Source of the DNA: CAZNXE01 sp964576465
GTDB taxonomy: Bacteria > Planctomycetota > Planctomycetia > Pirellulales > JAEUIK01
DNA length: 49,174 nucleotides
NCBI GenBank assembly: GCA_964576465.1
Contig: CAZNXE010000004.1
Coordinates: forward strand, 1-49,174
Direction of reading: 5' to 3'
The notes under the pieces: model-generated
Databases searched by the model: none
Told to the model about the DNA's origin: nothing
What the model saw: the letters and a program-made list of their open reading frames with translations, nothing else
In this document: positions 7,488-16,012 of the stretch, piece after piece
Layout: every line of letters starts with the position of its first letter
How positions within the stretch are numbered: the stretch's first letter is position 1
Position numbers and translations under genes: made by a program

Positions 7488-9230
7488 ATGAGTAGCGAAG
7501 CCAACCAACCGCGGCAGCCTTCCGAGGGCAGCCCGGCGACCGACAAAGAAGCAGTGCCAACTTCGACGAGCGGCTCCGATCAAGCCGGCGACGGGGCCAA
7601 CCAAGCCGCCGAGACGGAAAACCGTCAGGCTACGGCGGTGTTGCCGTCGACGGACCAAGAGAGCCCGCCACACGGCAATTCGTCGGACAGTCCAGGATCT
7701 CAGAGTGCAACCGCCTCGAGCACTCCCGAGACTGGTGCTTCCCAGACTGGGGCCACCAGCGGAAATGCTCCGCGACAGGGAATCAAGATCGGTTCGCAAC
7801 GCGAAGGCGAACCGGTAGCAACAAGCCCCGCACCGGCATCAGTCAGTCAACCTCCTCAGGTGCATGCGCCCGGCGAAGTTGTGAAGCCTAAGGACATGCC
7901 GTCTCCGCCGGATTCCTCCGCGGCGACTTCCCAAGACACAAAGCCCGCGGCGACTTCTCCGCCGAAGGGCGTTCCGGTCATCACCCCGACACCAATTCCA
8001 AAGCCCGTCGGCGCTGCCGCACCGAATGTGGAGGAAGAAGTCGAGGCTGCTCTGGAGGGCATCTCGATTGACGAGGCGATTGCCGACAACAAAACGGCTG
8101 CCGACGAAACCGCGCTGAAACCAGAAACGCAAATGAAGGCCAGCGTGATTCGCTTGCATCGCGACAATATTTTTGTCGAGCTAGGAGGTCGGCATCAAGG
8201 CGTGCTGGCGGCCAAGCAATTCAAAGAGCTGCCCGAAATCGGCAGCGAAATCGATGTGAGGATCAATCGATATAATATCGATGAGGGGCTCTACGAAGTT
8301 TCTCGCGCCGATGCGATCACCGGGGTGGCCGACTGGTCCCAAGTTTCCGAGGGCATGACCGTCGAAGCGAAGATCACCGGACACAACAAAGGCGGTTTGG
8401 AAGTTGAGGTCAACAGCCTCCGCGGGTTCATGCCGGCGAGCCAGATTGCGCTGTATCGCGTGGACAATCTTGAGGAGCTGGTGGGCGAGAAGTACAGCTG
8501 CGTGGTCACCGAGGTAAAGCCCAAGCGCCGCCGCTTGGTGGTCAGTCGTCGGGCGATGCTGGAGCGGCAGCGCGAAGAAGATCGCAAGAAACTTCTCGCC
8601 TCGCTGGCCGCAGGGCAGATACACGAAGGGGTCGTACGCAATATTCGCGATTTTGGGGCCTTCGTCGACCTAGGTGGCATCGACGGACTCGTCCATGTGA
8701 GCCAACTCAGTTGGTCGCGGGTCAATCATCCTAGCGACGTCCTTGAGGTCGGTCAGAAGGTCAAAGTCAAAGTGACCAAGATCGACGAAAAGACCGGCAA
8801 GATTAGCCTGGCCATCAAGGATCTGGTGGCGAACCCTTGGGACGGCGTCGTCGAGAAGTATGCGGTTAGCAGCAGGATCAAAGGCAAGGTCACACGGATC
8901 GCCGACTTTGGTGCCTTTGTGCAGTTGGAACCGGGCGTTGAAGGCTTGGTACATATTTCTGAGTTGGCCCATCATCGCGTGATCCGAGTGAACGACGTGC
9001 TGAGCGAAGGTCAAGAGGTCGAAGCCTCGGTGCTCGCGGTCGATCGCGATAAGCAGCGGATCGGGCTTTCGCTCAAGGCACTGTTGCCGAAGCCGGAAAG
9101 CCCCTCTGGCAGGCCGAGAAAAGAAGACCACGAAGATTCCGAGCCCCCGCGACGTAAGCTATCGAACAAGAACCTCAAGGGCGGCCTCGGCGGTCCCTCC
9201 GGCGGTGACCAATTCGGTTTGAAATGGTAG
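7488..9230 (+). CDS. S1-domain RNA-binding protein (ribosomal protein S1-like)
   Basis: This 580-residue protein has about 180 disordered N-terminal residues rich in Ser, Thr, Pro, Ala and Gly, an acidic linker (181-212), and four S1 (OB-fold) repeats at about 213-275, 288-357, 375-445 and 460-531. Repeats three and four carry the classic DFGAFVDLGGIDGLVHVSQLSW and DFGAFVQLEPGVEGLVHISEL cores. The C-terminus is basic and glycine-rich. It probably binds mRNA during translation initiation, as ribosomal protein S1 does. It has four repeats against six in E. coli S1 and a different N-terminus, so another RNA-binding role is possible. The start codon is ATG at 7488, with only a weak GAG 5 bases before it. 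Two palindromes lie upstream. Confidence 0.85.
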   Translation: MSSEANQPRQPSEGSPATDKEAVPTSTSGSDQAGDGANQAAETENRQATAVLPSTDQESPPHGNSSDSPGSQSATASSTPETGASQTGATSGNAPRQGIKIGSQREGEPVATSPAPASVSQPPQVHAPGEVVKPKDMPSPPDSSAATSQDTKPAATSPPKGVPVITPTPIPKPVGAAAPNVEEEVEAALEGISIDEAIADNKTAADETALKPETQMKASVIRLHRDNIFVELGGRHQGVLAAKQFKELPEIGSEIDVRINRYNIDEGLYEVSRADAITGVADWSQVSEGMTVEAKITGHNKGGLEVEVNSLRGFMPASQIALYRVDNLEELVGEKYSCVVTEVKPKRRRLVVSRRAMLERQREEDRKKLLASLAAGQIHEGVVRNIRDFGAFVDLGGIDGLVHVSQLSWSRVNHPSDVLEVGQKVKVKVTKIDEKTGKISLAIKDLVANPWDGVVEKYAVSSRIKGKVTRIADFGAFVQLEPGVEGLVHISELAHHRVIRVNDVLSEGQEVEASVLAVDRDKQRIGLSLKALLPKPESPSGRPRKEDHEDSEPPRRKLSNKNLKGGLGGPSGGDQFGLKW

Positions 9231-9370
9231 TCGTGTAGCAACTGCCGTTGATTGGAACCGGCTTCGCGCTCGGGATAGAATCGAGATGCGGTTTCCCCGG
9301 AATTCGCCCTGGTGGCGGCCCCATTCCCCCGTCTTGTTCGCGCCCATCTCTTTCACGTGGAGTCCAACCC

Positions 9371-10279
9371 ATGGCGTCACTCGATCGACGTACGTTTCTT
9401 AGCACCGCGGTGGCCGGTTCGTCGGTTGCCGCGGCTGGCGCGCTGGTTTCAACCACAAACGCCGATCAAGTGAGCACCGAAGGCGAAAGCCATCGCTTGG
9501 GACATACGCCTCATACCAAGTTCGCGGTGAACATCGAGATGTGGTGGCGAAAGTTGCCGCTGCTTGATCGCATTCGCAAGACGGCCGAACTCGGCTTCCC
9601 CGCAATCGAGTTTTGGCCATGGCAGCGCAAACCAATCGACGAAATGGCCGAACTGTGCGGGTCGCTCAATATCGAAATCGCACAGTTCACCGCATGGGGG
9701 TTCACACCTGGGTTGAACGATCCGAAAAACCATGGGCGATTCGTCGAACAAATCGAGGCGAGTTGCGATGTCGCGAAACGTCTCAACTGCAAGAAAATGA
9801 CCGTTGTCGGCGGCAACGATCAACAAGGCATGACCCAGCAGCAAATGCACGAACATATCATCACGGGCCTCAAGTTGGCGGCGCCCATCGCCGAAAGCCA
9901 CGATGTGATGTTGATTCTGGAACCGATGAACATCCGCGTCGATCACAAGGGGCATTGCCTGTATGGCAGCCCCGATGCGGTTCGCATTTGCCAGGAGGTT
10001 GGCTCGACGCACGTGAAGATCAATTGGGATCTGTACCACATGCAGATCAGCGAAGGCGATCTTTGTGGCCGTCTTCGCGAGGGCTTTGAACAGGTGGGCT
10101 ATCTGCAACTGGCCGACAACCCTGGTCGAAACGAACCTGGCACCGGCGAGGTGCATTACAACCGCGTGCTCAAAGAAGCCTACGATCTGGGATACCGCGG
10201 CTACGTCGGTCTGGAATGCCGACCCAAGACCGACGCGTTGACCGCCGCAAGGAATGTGGCCGCGGCCGACATCTGGTGA
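9371..10279 (+). CDS. Tat-exported xylose-isomerase-like TIM barrel (hydroxypyruvate isomerase-like)
   Basis: This 302-residue protein starts with a twin-arginine signal (LDRRTFLSTAVAGSS, residues 4-18) and a hydrophobic stretch ending near residue 28, so it is likely exported folded. The rest is a xylose-isomerase-like TIM barrel closest in feel to hydroxypyruvate isomerases. Candidate metal and catalytic residues are Glu-184 (LILEPMN), Asp-220 and His-223 (NWDLYHMQ), and Glu-282 (VGLECRP); GTGEVHY (257-263) is also typical of the family. I chose the ATG at 9371 because the Tat signal begins right after it; an upstream TTG at 9248 would bury the signal behind 41 residues. The sugar or keto-acid substrate is not known, and the export makes a role in breakdown of extracellular carbohydrate possible. 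Confidence 0.85.
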   Translation: MASLDRRTFLSTAVAGSSVAAAGALVSTTNADQVSTEGESHRLGHTPHTKFAVNIEMWWRKLPLLDRIRKTAELGFPAIEFWPWQRKPIDEMAELCGSLNIEIAQFTAWGFTPGLNDPKNHGRFVEQIEASCDVAKRLNCKKMTVVGGNDQQGMTQQQMHEHIITGLKLAAPIAESHDVMLILEPMNIRVDHKGHCLYGSPDAVRICQEVGSTHVKINWDLYHMQISEGDLCGRLREGFEQVGYLQLADNPGRNEPGTGEVHYNRVLKEAYDLGYRGYVGLECRPKTDALTAARNVAAADIW

Positions 10280-10310
10280 GTCACGCGTCCATTGTGCCCG
10301 TGCTTTGAGG

Positions 10311-11225
10311 CTACCGCTGATCCTCGTCTTCAACGGCCGTGTATAAGTGCGGCGAGTGCGTTTGGGAGACACGAATCACGACCAGCTTTCGCTCGGTCTG
10401 CTGTCCGCTGTCATCGGTGAGGAATTGGTATCCCAGGCTGCCAGGGCGATCGATGAGAGGGCTTAGCACGAGCATCTGCCCTGGCATGAGGTCGACGTTC
10501 ACCTGCAATTCGTCGAACGTGCGTTTGGGGCGACCCGTGTTAAGAAACATGATGCCGTCGCTGGCATCCCATTGCCGTTTGACTTCGCCGTGTTCCAGCT
10601 CGGGGACCACGGTGAGCCGCACGCGAGCATCGTCCAGGGGGCGGCACGTCACGACCAGCGACGGCTGCACTCCGTAATACGTCTGCCCGCCGACTCCCTC
10701 GGTGCTGGCAAACAACACCGATAGCTCTTCCTGCGGCGGTGTGGTTTGGATCTTCGCGGGACGATCTGCCCGCAGTTGAAGGTGCCGCTTGCGAACCATT
10801 GGCTCGGAATCGAGTTGCACGACTTGCTCGTCGACCATGTCGGTCGGTTGATCATCGACCAGCCGCAGCAGACGTTCGAGTTCCTGCGGCAGCGGTCCGG
10901 TGACCACGCCCGCCCGAAACCCGTTGCGGTGCAGTCGCGCGCGGAGCTGGGAATCGAGACGCTGTTCGTCGATCGAATCCCACAACGATCGATCAATTCC
11001 CTCATCGCCAATCGGTACCCTGATCGTGAAGACCTCAAGCACGGTACTATCGACAGATAGCTGCGGCCTTGCGAGTGTTAGGCTCTGAGTGGTTTGCGGT
11101 AACCGTTTGCATCCGCTCGCCAACGTGGAGACCGCGCAGCACATCACGATGACCATCAACCGCCACGGCGAAGTTCGACGCGTGCCATCAATCAAGGAAT
11201 CCCTCCGCAATGCGCCTGGTTCCAA
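10311..11225 (-). CDS. Putative lipoprotein, 304 aa
   Basis: An arginine-rich N-terminus is followed by a hydrophobic stretch ending in a lipobox (STLASGCK, Cys at residue 39), so the mature protein is probably lipid-anchored. The rest is soluble and unrecognised. The C-terminal part (MPGQMLVLSPLIDRPGSLGYQ and ERKLVVIRVSQTH) is faintly like the short beta-rich segment of secretin-related proteins, which is too weak for a family call. The start at 11225 gives a long n-region; an internal ATG at 11156 would give a more ordinary signal peptide. It converges with the TIM-barrel gene, with about 31 bases between the stops. Confidence 0.6.
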   Translation of the reverse strand: MEPGALRRDSLIDGTRRTSPWRLMVIVMCCAVSTLASGCKRLPQTTQSLTLARPQLSVDSTVLEVFTIRVPIGDEGIDRSLWDSIDEQRLDSQLRARLHRNGFRAGVVTGPLPQELERLLRLVDDQPTDMVDEQVVQLDSEPMVRKRHLQLRADRPAKIQTTPPQEELSVLFASTEGVGGQTYYGVQPSLVVTCRPLDDARVRLTVVPELEHGEVKRQWDASDGIMFLNTGRPKRTFDELQVNVDLMPGQMLVLSPLIDRPGSLGYQFLTDDSGQQTERKLVVIRVSQTHSPHLYTAVEDEDQR

Positions 11226-11404
11226 AATGTGTTTTGAGGATTCGATGCACGGTCCAAGTTGTCATGGGTAAGCGACACCCTGGGCAAAGAAGAAAACAAA
11301 CATGCGATGATGCGTTGATCGTGGAAGCGATGCGGAGTATCACTCGCGCGGCATCCACCAAGAAGAGATAGGGGGCGGCAGAGTATCGACTGCCAGCAGG
11401 TGTG

Positions 11405-12088
11405 TCAACGTGACTGCCCACTTGCTGGCGGTGCATGCAGATTTGCCGCCTCACGACAGTCATCACAGCTGGCACCTTCGTCCATCGCATGCGGGACGGG
11501 ATACAGTTTCGGCGCGGGGATGCGCGTTCCGTGAACGTGCCCCCAACGTTGGCACAACTCGCGAAAGTTGTCGTGTAGAAAGGCGTGCAGGGGTTCCGGC
11601 GGTTCCTGCGATAACCACGCCTGCGCCTTGGTCCACATGGTGCGATCGTATTCGTCTTGCGAAGAGGTGTGAACGTGACAGCGACCATCGTGTCGGCGAA
11701 CATCCCCATCGAACGCTGGGTTGACATGCCACAGTTCGTGAAAGATCGTCGTCAGCTTTTCTTGGTACGACGCGTCGAGAAAACGAGGAAGATAGAAGCT
11801 TAAGATGTACAGCATTTCATGTCCGTCGCCGTTCACCACTTGCTGCACGGCCCAGCGGCGTCTACGGCGGATGGTAAAGCGGCTGCCATCTTTGAATCGC
11901 AGCGGAGTCAATGCGGCTTGCAGACCATGTGCCACCGGCTTGCGACTCTGAGCATAGGCGATGACCACCCGAGCGAGATCGATGTGGGCCAACTCTGGGA
12001 CGCGAGTGACAATGTCCTCACACAGCCGTCGCATATGTAAGGTAAAGTCGAACCCGGGACCGACCGTTGCGGCGTTGCGGCGAGCCAT
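11405..12088 (-). CDS. HELWH metallopeptidase-like protein
   Basis: This 227-residue protein has no signal peptide or membrane segment. The key feature is FHELWH at residues 116-121, a zincin HExxH motif, followed by a His/Asp/Cys-rich stretch (DGDVRRHDGRCHVH, 127-140) that could supply the third zinc ligand. This suggests a small cytoplasmic zinc protease, perhaps related to the putative phage-type metallopeptidase families, but I cannot assign a family. A CDDC near the C-terminus (208-211) could bind metal as well. A strong ribosome binding site, GGAGG, lies 7 bases before the ATG. It lies about 90 bases downstream of rplQ on the same strand and may be read as the tail of the alpha operon. 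Confidence 0.65.
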   Translation of the reverse strand: MARRNAATVGPGFDFTLHMRRLCEDIVTRVPELAHIDLARVVIAYAQSRKPVAHGLQAALTPLRFKDGSRFTIRRRRRWAVQQVVNGDGHEMLYILSFYLPRFLDASYQEKLTTIFHELWHVNPAFDGDVRRHDGRCHVHTSSQDEYDRTMWTKAQAWLSQEPPEPLHAFLHDNFRELCQRWGHVHGTRIPAPKLYPVPHAMDEGASCDDCREAANLHAPPASGQSR

Positions 12089-12181
12089 CTCAAGGCCTCC
12101 ATTGCCCGATGGGTCGTGGCACGATGCCCTGTGTGCTGATAAGAGCCCCGTGTAGATGACAGCAGGGAATCGGCCGAGGTG

Positions 12182-12814
12182 TTACTCTTTTGTAGTCGTC
12201 GATTCGGCATCAGCCGCCGCGGTTTCCGGCTCGGAGACTGCTTCCTCTGGCGCGGCGTCATCGAACGCTGGGGCGACCGACTTTTGGCGAGCCCGATCAC
12301 GAACGCCGACGAATTCGAGAATCGCACGCGTTCCCGCATCGCCCAGACGCGGCTTGGCCAATCGCACAATGCGTGTGTAGCCGCCGGGTCGATCGACGAA
12401 GCGGGGAGCAACCTCTTCAAACAAGACTCGAACCGCGATCTTGTCTCCCAGCAGTTGCAGTACACGACGGCGAGCCGTGACCGCGGGGGCCATTGCCGCG
12501 GCCCATTGCTTCCACTGATCGCTTTGGCGCCATGCGCGCCAAGGTTCGCTATGCCGCTCGGCGTCGGGAGCAAATTGCTTGGCTTCGTCCATCGCGGTCA
12601 GTCCTCGACGGGCGATGGTAATGCACCGCTCGACCAACGGACGAACCTCTTTGGCCTTTTGCAACGTGGTGATCACGCGGCCTTTGACCTTGGGCTGGTT
12701 GTCGTCGTCGGTGTCGTTCTCAGTCAGGAACAAACTACTGGCCAGATTGCGCAACATGGCCCGCCGATGGCTCGGGTTGCGGCCCAGAATTCGACCTCGT
12801 CGTCGGTGTCGCAT
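12182..12814 (-). CDS. rplQ: 50S ribosomal protein L17, with insertion and acidic tail
   Basis: The N-terminus (MRHRRRGRILGRNPSHRRAMLRNL) and the GGYTRIVRLAKPRLGDA motif near the end of the core identify L17, which lines the outer rim of the peptide exit tunnel. At 210 residues it is far longer than the usual 115-130. The extra length consists of a small insertion at about 31-44, a charged, Trp-rich insertion at about 74-112 between two core helices, and an Ala/Glu/Thr-rich acidic tail from about 172. It follows rpoA by about 77 bases, the normal end of the alpha operon. Confidence 0.95.
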   Translation of the reverse strand: MRHRRRGRILGRNPSHRRAMLRNLASSLFLTENDTDDDNQPKVKGRVITTLQKAKEVRPLVERCITIARRGLTAMDEAKQFAPDAERHSEPWRAWRQSDQWKQWAAAMAPAVTARRRVLQLLGDKIAVRVLFEEVAPRFVDRPGGYTRIVRLAKPRLGDAGTRAILEFVGVRDRARQKSVAPAFDDAAPEEAVSEPETAAADAESTTTKE

Positions 12815-12891
12815 GATCGTCTCGTTGCCGTGATTCGCTTAGTGTTGAAAAAGGTGTCGACGCGATGTTGTCGTCGGACCACGACCATGTT

Positions 12892-13881
12892 CTACACAGT
12901 CGTGGCGGCGGTCACACGCATCCCCAAGTGAAGCCCCATTTCGGAGAGCTTCTCATTCACTTCCTGAAGTGTGGTATCGCCAAAGTTTCGCAGTTCGAGA
13001 AGTTGATCTTCGGTGCGCGATAACAAGTCGCGAACGGTGTTGATGTTCTCCGACTCGAGGCAATTCGTGGCTCGAACCGAAAGGGTCAACTCCGCCAAGC
13101 TCATGTTCAGCATCGCCTCGATTTCTTTCTCGGCGCCCGAGGGACGTCCGGGCGACTCGGAATGTACCGACGCGCCCAGATCGCTGTACTGCATGAAGGG
13201 GTTGAGATGCTTGCGGAGAATTTTTGCCGCTTCGACCAACGCCATTTCCGGCCCGACGGTTCCGTCTGTCCAGATTTCCAATGTCAGCTTGTCGTAATTT
13301 GTTTTCTGACCAACGCGGGTTTCCTCGACTTCGTACCGTACACGAACCACCGGACTGAAGACGGCATCGATGGGAACAATGCCGACTTCCTGATCCATCG
13401 TGCTATGTTCGGTCGACGGCACATAACCGCGTCCGTTCTCGACAACCATCTCCACGATGAAGGGAACATCCTCGGTTAACGTGGCGATGACATGATCTTT
13501 GTTGATCACTTCGACCGACTCGTCGGTCTCGACATCCGCCGCGGTGACCACGCCTTTGGTGTTCTTTTCAATGCGGAGAACTTTGGTTTGATCGCTGTAG
13601 TTCTTGACGATCAATGACTTCACGTTGAGCACAATGTCGGTCATGTCTTCCACGACACCCGGCAACGTGGTGAACTCGTGCAGGGCGTTATGGACTCTGA
13701 TTTGCGTGACCGCACTGCCTTCCAAACCTGCCAGCAAGATCCGGCGAAGGCTATTTCCGACGGTCGTGCCAAAACCGCGTTCAAACGGTTCGGCGACAAA
13801 CTTGCCGTATGTGGAAGTTAGGCTTTTTTGATCGCAACTGACCAAACTGGGCAATTCAAGACCGCGCCAACGGATACGCAT
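12892..13881 (-). CDS. rpoA: DNA-directed RNA polymerase subunit alpha
   Basis: This 329-residue alpha subunit assembles beta and beta-prime and contacts activators and upstream promoter elements. The N-terminal dimerisation domain has EPFERGFGTTVGNSLRRILL. The C-terminal domain has the two helix-hairpin-helix motifs, in ELTLSVRATNCLESENINTV and LRNFGDTTLQEVNEKL. I chose the ATG at 13881 because GGAG lies 8 bases before it and the product then begins like other alpha subunits (MRIRWRGLELP); an upstream ATG at 13908 would add nine residues. It sits between rpsD and rplQ, as in the alpha operon of most bacteria. Confidence 0.97.
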   Translation of the reverse strand: MRIRWRGLELPSLVSCDQKSLTSTYGKFVAEPFERGFGTTVGNSLRRILLAGLEGSAVTQIRVHNALHEFTTLPGVVEDMTDIVLNVKSLIVKNYSDQTKVLRIEKNTKGVVTAADVETDESVEVINKDHVIATLTEDVPFIVEMVVENGRGYVPSTEHSTMDQEVGIVPIDAVFSPVVRVRYEVEETRVGQKTNYDKLTLEIWTDGTVGPEMALVEAAKILRKHLNPFMQYSDLGASVHSESPGRPSGAEKEIEAMLNMSLAELTLSVRATNCLESENINTVRDLLSRTEDQLLELRNFGDTTLQEVNEKLSEMGLHLGMRVTAATTV

Positions 13882-14042
13882 GGAAAGTCTCCGTGGGTTT
13901 ATGACCATTGGCCGACACCAACGCGGGTCGGCTCAGAGGTGGGACAACTGGGTTAAGCAAGCAAGGCCGGTCGCTCGCCAAGATGAGGAAGCCTCTTTCG
14001 CGGATCGCCTCGCGATCAGCCACCTCACCCGTGAAAAAATGA

Positions 14043-14669
14043 CTACTTGGAACACAACTCAATAATCAACTGCGTCTCCACCGGAATCGAAACGTCGTTG
14101 GAATCTGGCAGCCGAACAACTTGACCCTCGGGGATCTGTTCTTCCGCCAGAGACAAAAAGTCAGGCAGCGACCGCGAGTTTTCCGCGATATTCGCCTGGG
14201 CTAGTTGCAGGCTCTTGGCCCGATTCTTAATCCGTATCACATCGCCAACGTTCACCAACATGCTGGGCCGGTCGGCACGATGCCCGTTAAGGGTGACATG
14301 CCCATGGGCCACCATCTGGCGTGCCTGTGCCCGCGATTGGCCAAACCCGAGTCGATGAATGACATTGTCCAGCCGCCGTTCGAGCAGGCTCATTAGTGCG
14401 TCGCCCGTATTGCCCCGAAACCGTTCGGCCTTCGAGAAATAGATACGGAACTGGCTCTCGTACACACCGTAATAATGCTTGACCTTTTGCTTCTCGCGGA
14501 GATGGATGCCGTAATCGGTGAGTTTCGTTCGCCGCGACGGCTGCATACCCGGCGGGGTATCGCGTCGCTCGAAGCCGCACTTCGGCGTATCGCAACGGTT
14601 GCCTTTGAGAAACAGCTTCATCCTCTCGCGACGACAGAGCCGACAGACAGGCCCGGTTATTCTTCCCAT
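14043..14669 (-). CDS. rpsD: 30S ribosomal protein S4 (zinc-binding type)
   Basis: This 208-residue S4 nucleates assembly of the 16S rRNA 5' domain. The N-terminus carries four cysteines (9, 12, 26, 31; CRLC and CDTPKC), the zinc-binding C+ form. The S4 RNA-binding motif lies at about 93-155 (RLDNVIHRLGFGQSRAQARQMVAHGHVTLNG). In E. coli S4 represses the alpha operon by binding the rpsM leader, and the rpsM leader here also carries hairpins. The gene sits between rpsK and rpoA. Confidence 0.97.
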   Translation of the reverse strand: MGRITGPVCRLCRRERMKLFLKGNRCDTPKCGFERRDTPPGMQPSRRTKLTDYGIHLREKQKVKHYYGVYESQFRIYFSKAERFRGNTGDALMSLLERRLDNVIHRLGFGQSRAQARQMVAHGHVTLNGHRADRPSMLVNVGDVIRIKNRAKSLQLAQANIAENSRSLPDFLSLAEEQIPEGQVVRLPDSNDVSIPVETQLIIELCSK

Positions 14670-14759
14670 AAGATTTTGAATCCGAAAACGCTGATTGTAC
14701 GAAGGTGTTTAATTCATTTGGCCCGTAACGGCAGCCATGCAATACAGGTGGTCGTTCCG

Positions 14760-15140
14760 CTACACGCGGCGCTTTTTGCGAGGACGGCAGCCGTTATGTG
14801 GCAACGGGGTAACGTCCTCAATGGATTTGATCGTTAGACCGGCCGCCTGCAGCGCGGTGATGGCGCTTTCTCGACCGCTCCCCGGGCCCTTCACGCGGAC
14901 CTCGACTTCTTTGATTCCAAACTTCGCCGCTTTTTCGGCGCACTGTTTCGCGGCGCTCTGGCCGGCGAACGGTGTGCTTTTGCGACTGCCCTTGAACCCT
15001 GCGGTGCCAGCGCTCGTCCAGCACAAGGCATCGCCCTTGGTGTCGGTGATGGTGATCGTCGTATTGTTGAACGTCGCCTTGATGTAGGCGATGCCGGTCG
15101 TTACGTTTCGACGAATCTTACGACGTCTTGATTTTGCCAC
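14760..15140 (-). CDS. rpsK: 30S ribosomal protein S11
   Basis: This 126-residue S11 lies on the small-subunit platform near the mRNA exit. The family core is clear in ITITDTKGDALCWTSAGTAGFKGSRKSTPFAGQ and the C-terminal IKSIEDVTPLPHNGCRPRKKRRV. Its length is normal for the family. It lies between rpsM and rpsD in the standard alpha-operon order. Confidence 0.97.
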   Translation of the reverse strand: MAKSRRRKIRRNVTTGIAYIKATFNNTTITITDTKGDALCWTSAGTAGFKGSRKSTPFAGQSAAKQCAEKAAKFGIKEVEVRVKGPGSGRESAITALQAAGLTIKSIEDVTPLPHNGCRPRKKRRV

Positions 15141-15267
15141 GGGTCGAGGGCCTCATTTACACGCGAACAGGAATGATGCTTGAACGATGGTGCCGCGCGA
15201 CCTCGACTCAAGGTTGCGCGACCACTTCGGCAACCGCCAGCTAGGCGACTGCCAGGGACAACGAAAT

Positions 15268-15651
15268 CTAACGCAAGTCCTTCACTCCCTTTTTCCCTGC
15301 CACGGTCTTCTTCGGCCCCTTTCGCGTACGAGCGTTGGTTCGCGTACGCTGGCCTCGAACAGGCAGACCACGACGATGGCGAACACCTCGGTAGCAACCG
15401 ATGTCTCGCAACCGCGAAATATTTTGAGCTACTTGCCGTCGCAGTTGTCCTTCGACAACACAGTCTTTATCGAGCAGGGTCGCAATCCGCGCCACTTCGT
15501 CATCGGCCAGATCGCGAGCTTTCATATCCTGCGAGATGCCGGCAGCGTGACACAAGTGACGGGCGGTCTTTGGTCCGACACCGTACAGGTAGGTAAGCGC
15601 GACGACGATCGCGCGATCATTCGGAATGTCTACACCAAGCAAACGCGGCAT
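15268..15651 (-). CDS. rpsM: 30S ribosomal protein S13
   Basis: This 127-residue S13 contacts the P-site tRNA and the bridge to the large subunit. Recognisable parts are MPRLLGVDIPNDRAIVVALTYLYGVG at the start, the helix-two-turn-helix region, and the RGLPVRGQRTRTNARTRKGPKKTVAGKKG tail. A 171-base leader separates it from rpmJ and contains two perfect inverted repeats, so this gene may be a regulatory entry point of the alpha operon. Confidence 0.97.
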   Translation of the reverse strand: MPRLLGVDIPNDRAIVVALTYLYGVGPKTARHLCHAAGISQDMKARDLADDEVARIATLLDKDCVVEGQLRRQVAQNISRLRDIGCYRGVRHRRGLPVRGQRTRTNARTRKGPKKTVAGKKGVKDLR

Positions 15652-15702
15652 GTACGCAAACTCCTGATATCACAAGCGGTCGTTACCCGATCGCCAACTT
15701 CC

Positions 15703-15766
15703 ACGCGGGGCATCCCGCGTCGATTCCGGTATCTACTAAAGAATCGAGTCGACCCACCTCACTCGA
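15703..15766. repeat. Two hairpins in the rpmJ-rpsM leader
   Basis: ACGCGGG-GCAT-CCCGCGT (15703-15720) is a perfect 7-bp stem with a tetraloop. TCGAGT/ACTCGA (15744-15749 and 15761-15766) is a second perfect stem with an 11-base loop. Both lie between rpmJ and rpsM, 52 to 115 bases upstream of the rpsM start codon, and neither is followed by a T-run, so they look like leader structure more than terminators. In E. coli this leader is where S4 represses translation; that parallel is inference. Confidence 0.5.
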
Positions 15767-15822
15767 CATGGCATCGCCACACCGACAACCTTTGACCAAG
15801 GACAAGCCTCGAATCCGAACAT

Positions 15823-15939
15823 CTATCCCTGACGCTGCTTATGGCGAGGGTTGCTCTTGCAGATCACGAACACCACGCCTCGACGGCGGACGATCTTACA
15901 ATGCTCACAGATGCGCTTAACGCTGGCACGAACCTTCAT
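15823..15939 (-). CDS. rpmJ: 50S ribosomal protein L36
   Basis: This 38-residue frame encodes MKVRASVKRICEHC at the start and CKSNPRHKQRQG at the end. Cys-11, Cys-14, Cys-27 and His-33 are the classic zinc ligands of L36, a small protein under domain II/V of 23S rRNA. The length is normal. It is the first gene after map and precedes rpsM. infA, which often lies between map and rpmJ, is absent. A promoter-like pair lies 44-73 bases upstream. Confidence 0.95.
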   Translation of the reverse strand: MKVRASVKRICEHCKIVRRRGVVFVICKSNPRHKQRQG

Positions 15940-15982
15940 CACACCCGCCCGGACAAATGTCTTATTTCGACTCAAGCCTCAT

Positions 15983-16012
15983 AATATAAAGATGTTGGCC
16001 TGAAATTAGCAA
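15983..16012 (-). promoter_or_regulatory. Candidate promoter of the rpmJ-rpsM (alpha) unit
   Basis: Read on the minus strand, TTGCTA (16007-16012) is followed after 18 bases by TATATT (15983-15988), in the 227-base gap between map and rpmJ. Upstream, a run of seven T (16098-16104) follows the map gene and a 6-bp AT-rich dyad lies at 16029-16041. This is weak by itself, but the gap is long for this tightly packed cluster. Confidence 0.35.

Noticed and set aside
9248..9281. Promoter-like TTGGAA and TAGAAT before the TIM-barrel gene
   Set aside because: The -35 match is poor and no independent support exists.
9248..9370. Upstream TTG start for the TIM-barrel gene
   Set aside because: It would place 41 residues before a clear Tat signal, which must be at the N-terminus.
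14003..14017. GATCGC-CTC-GCGATC hairpin between rpsD and rpoA
   Set aside because: It is a short stem with no T-run; such dyads are expected by chance in GC-rich gaps.
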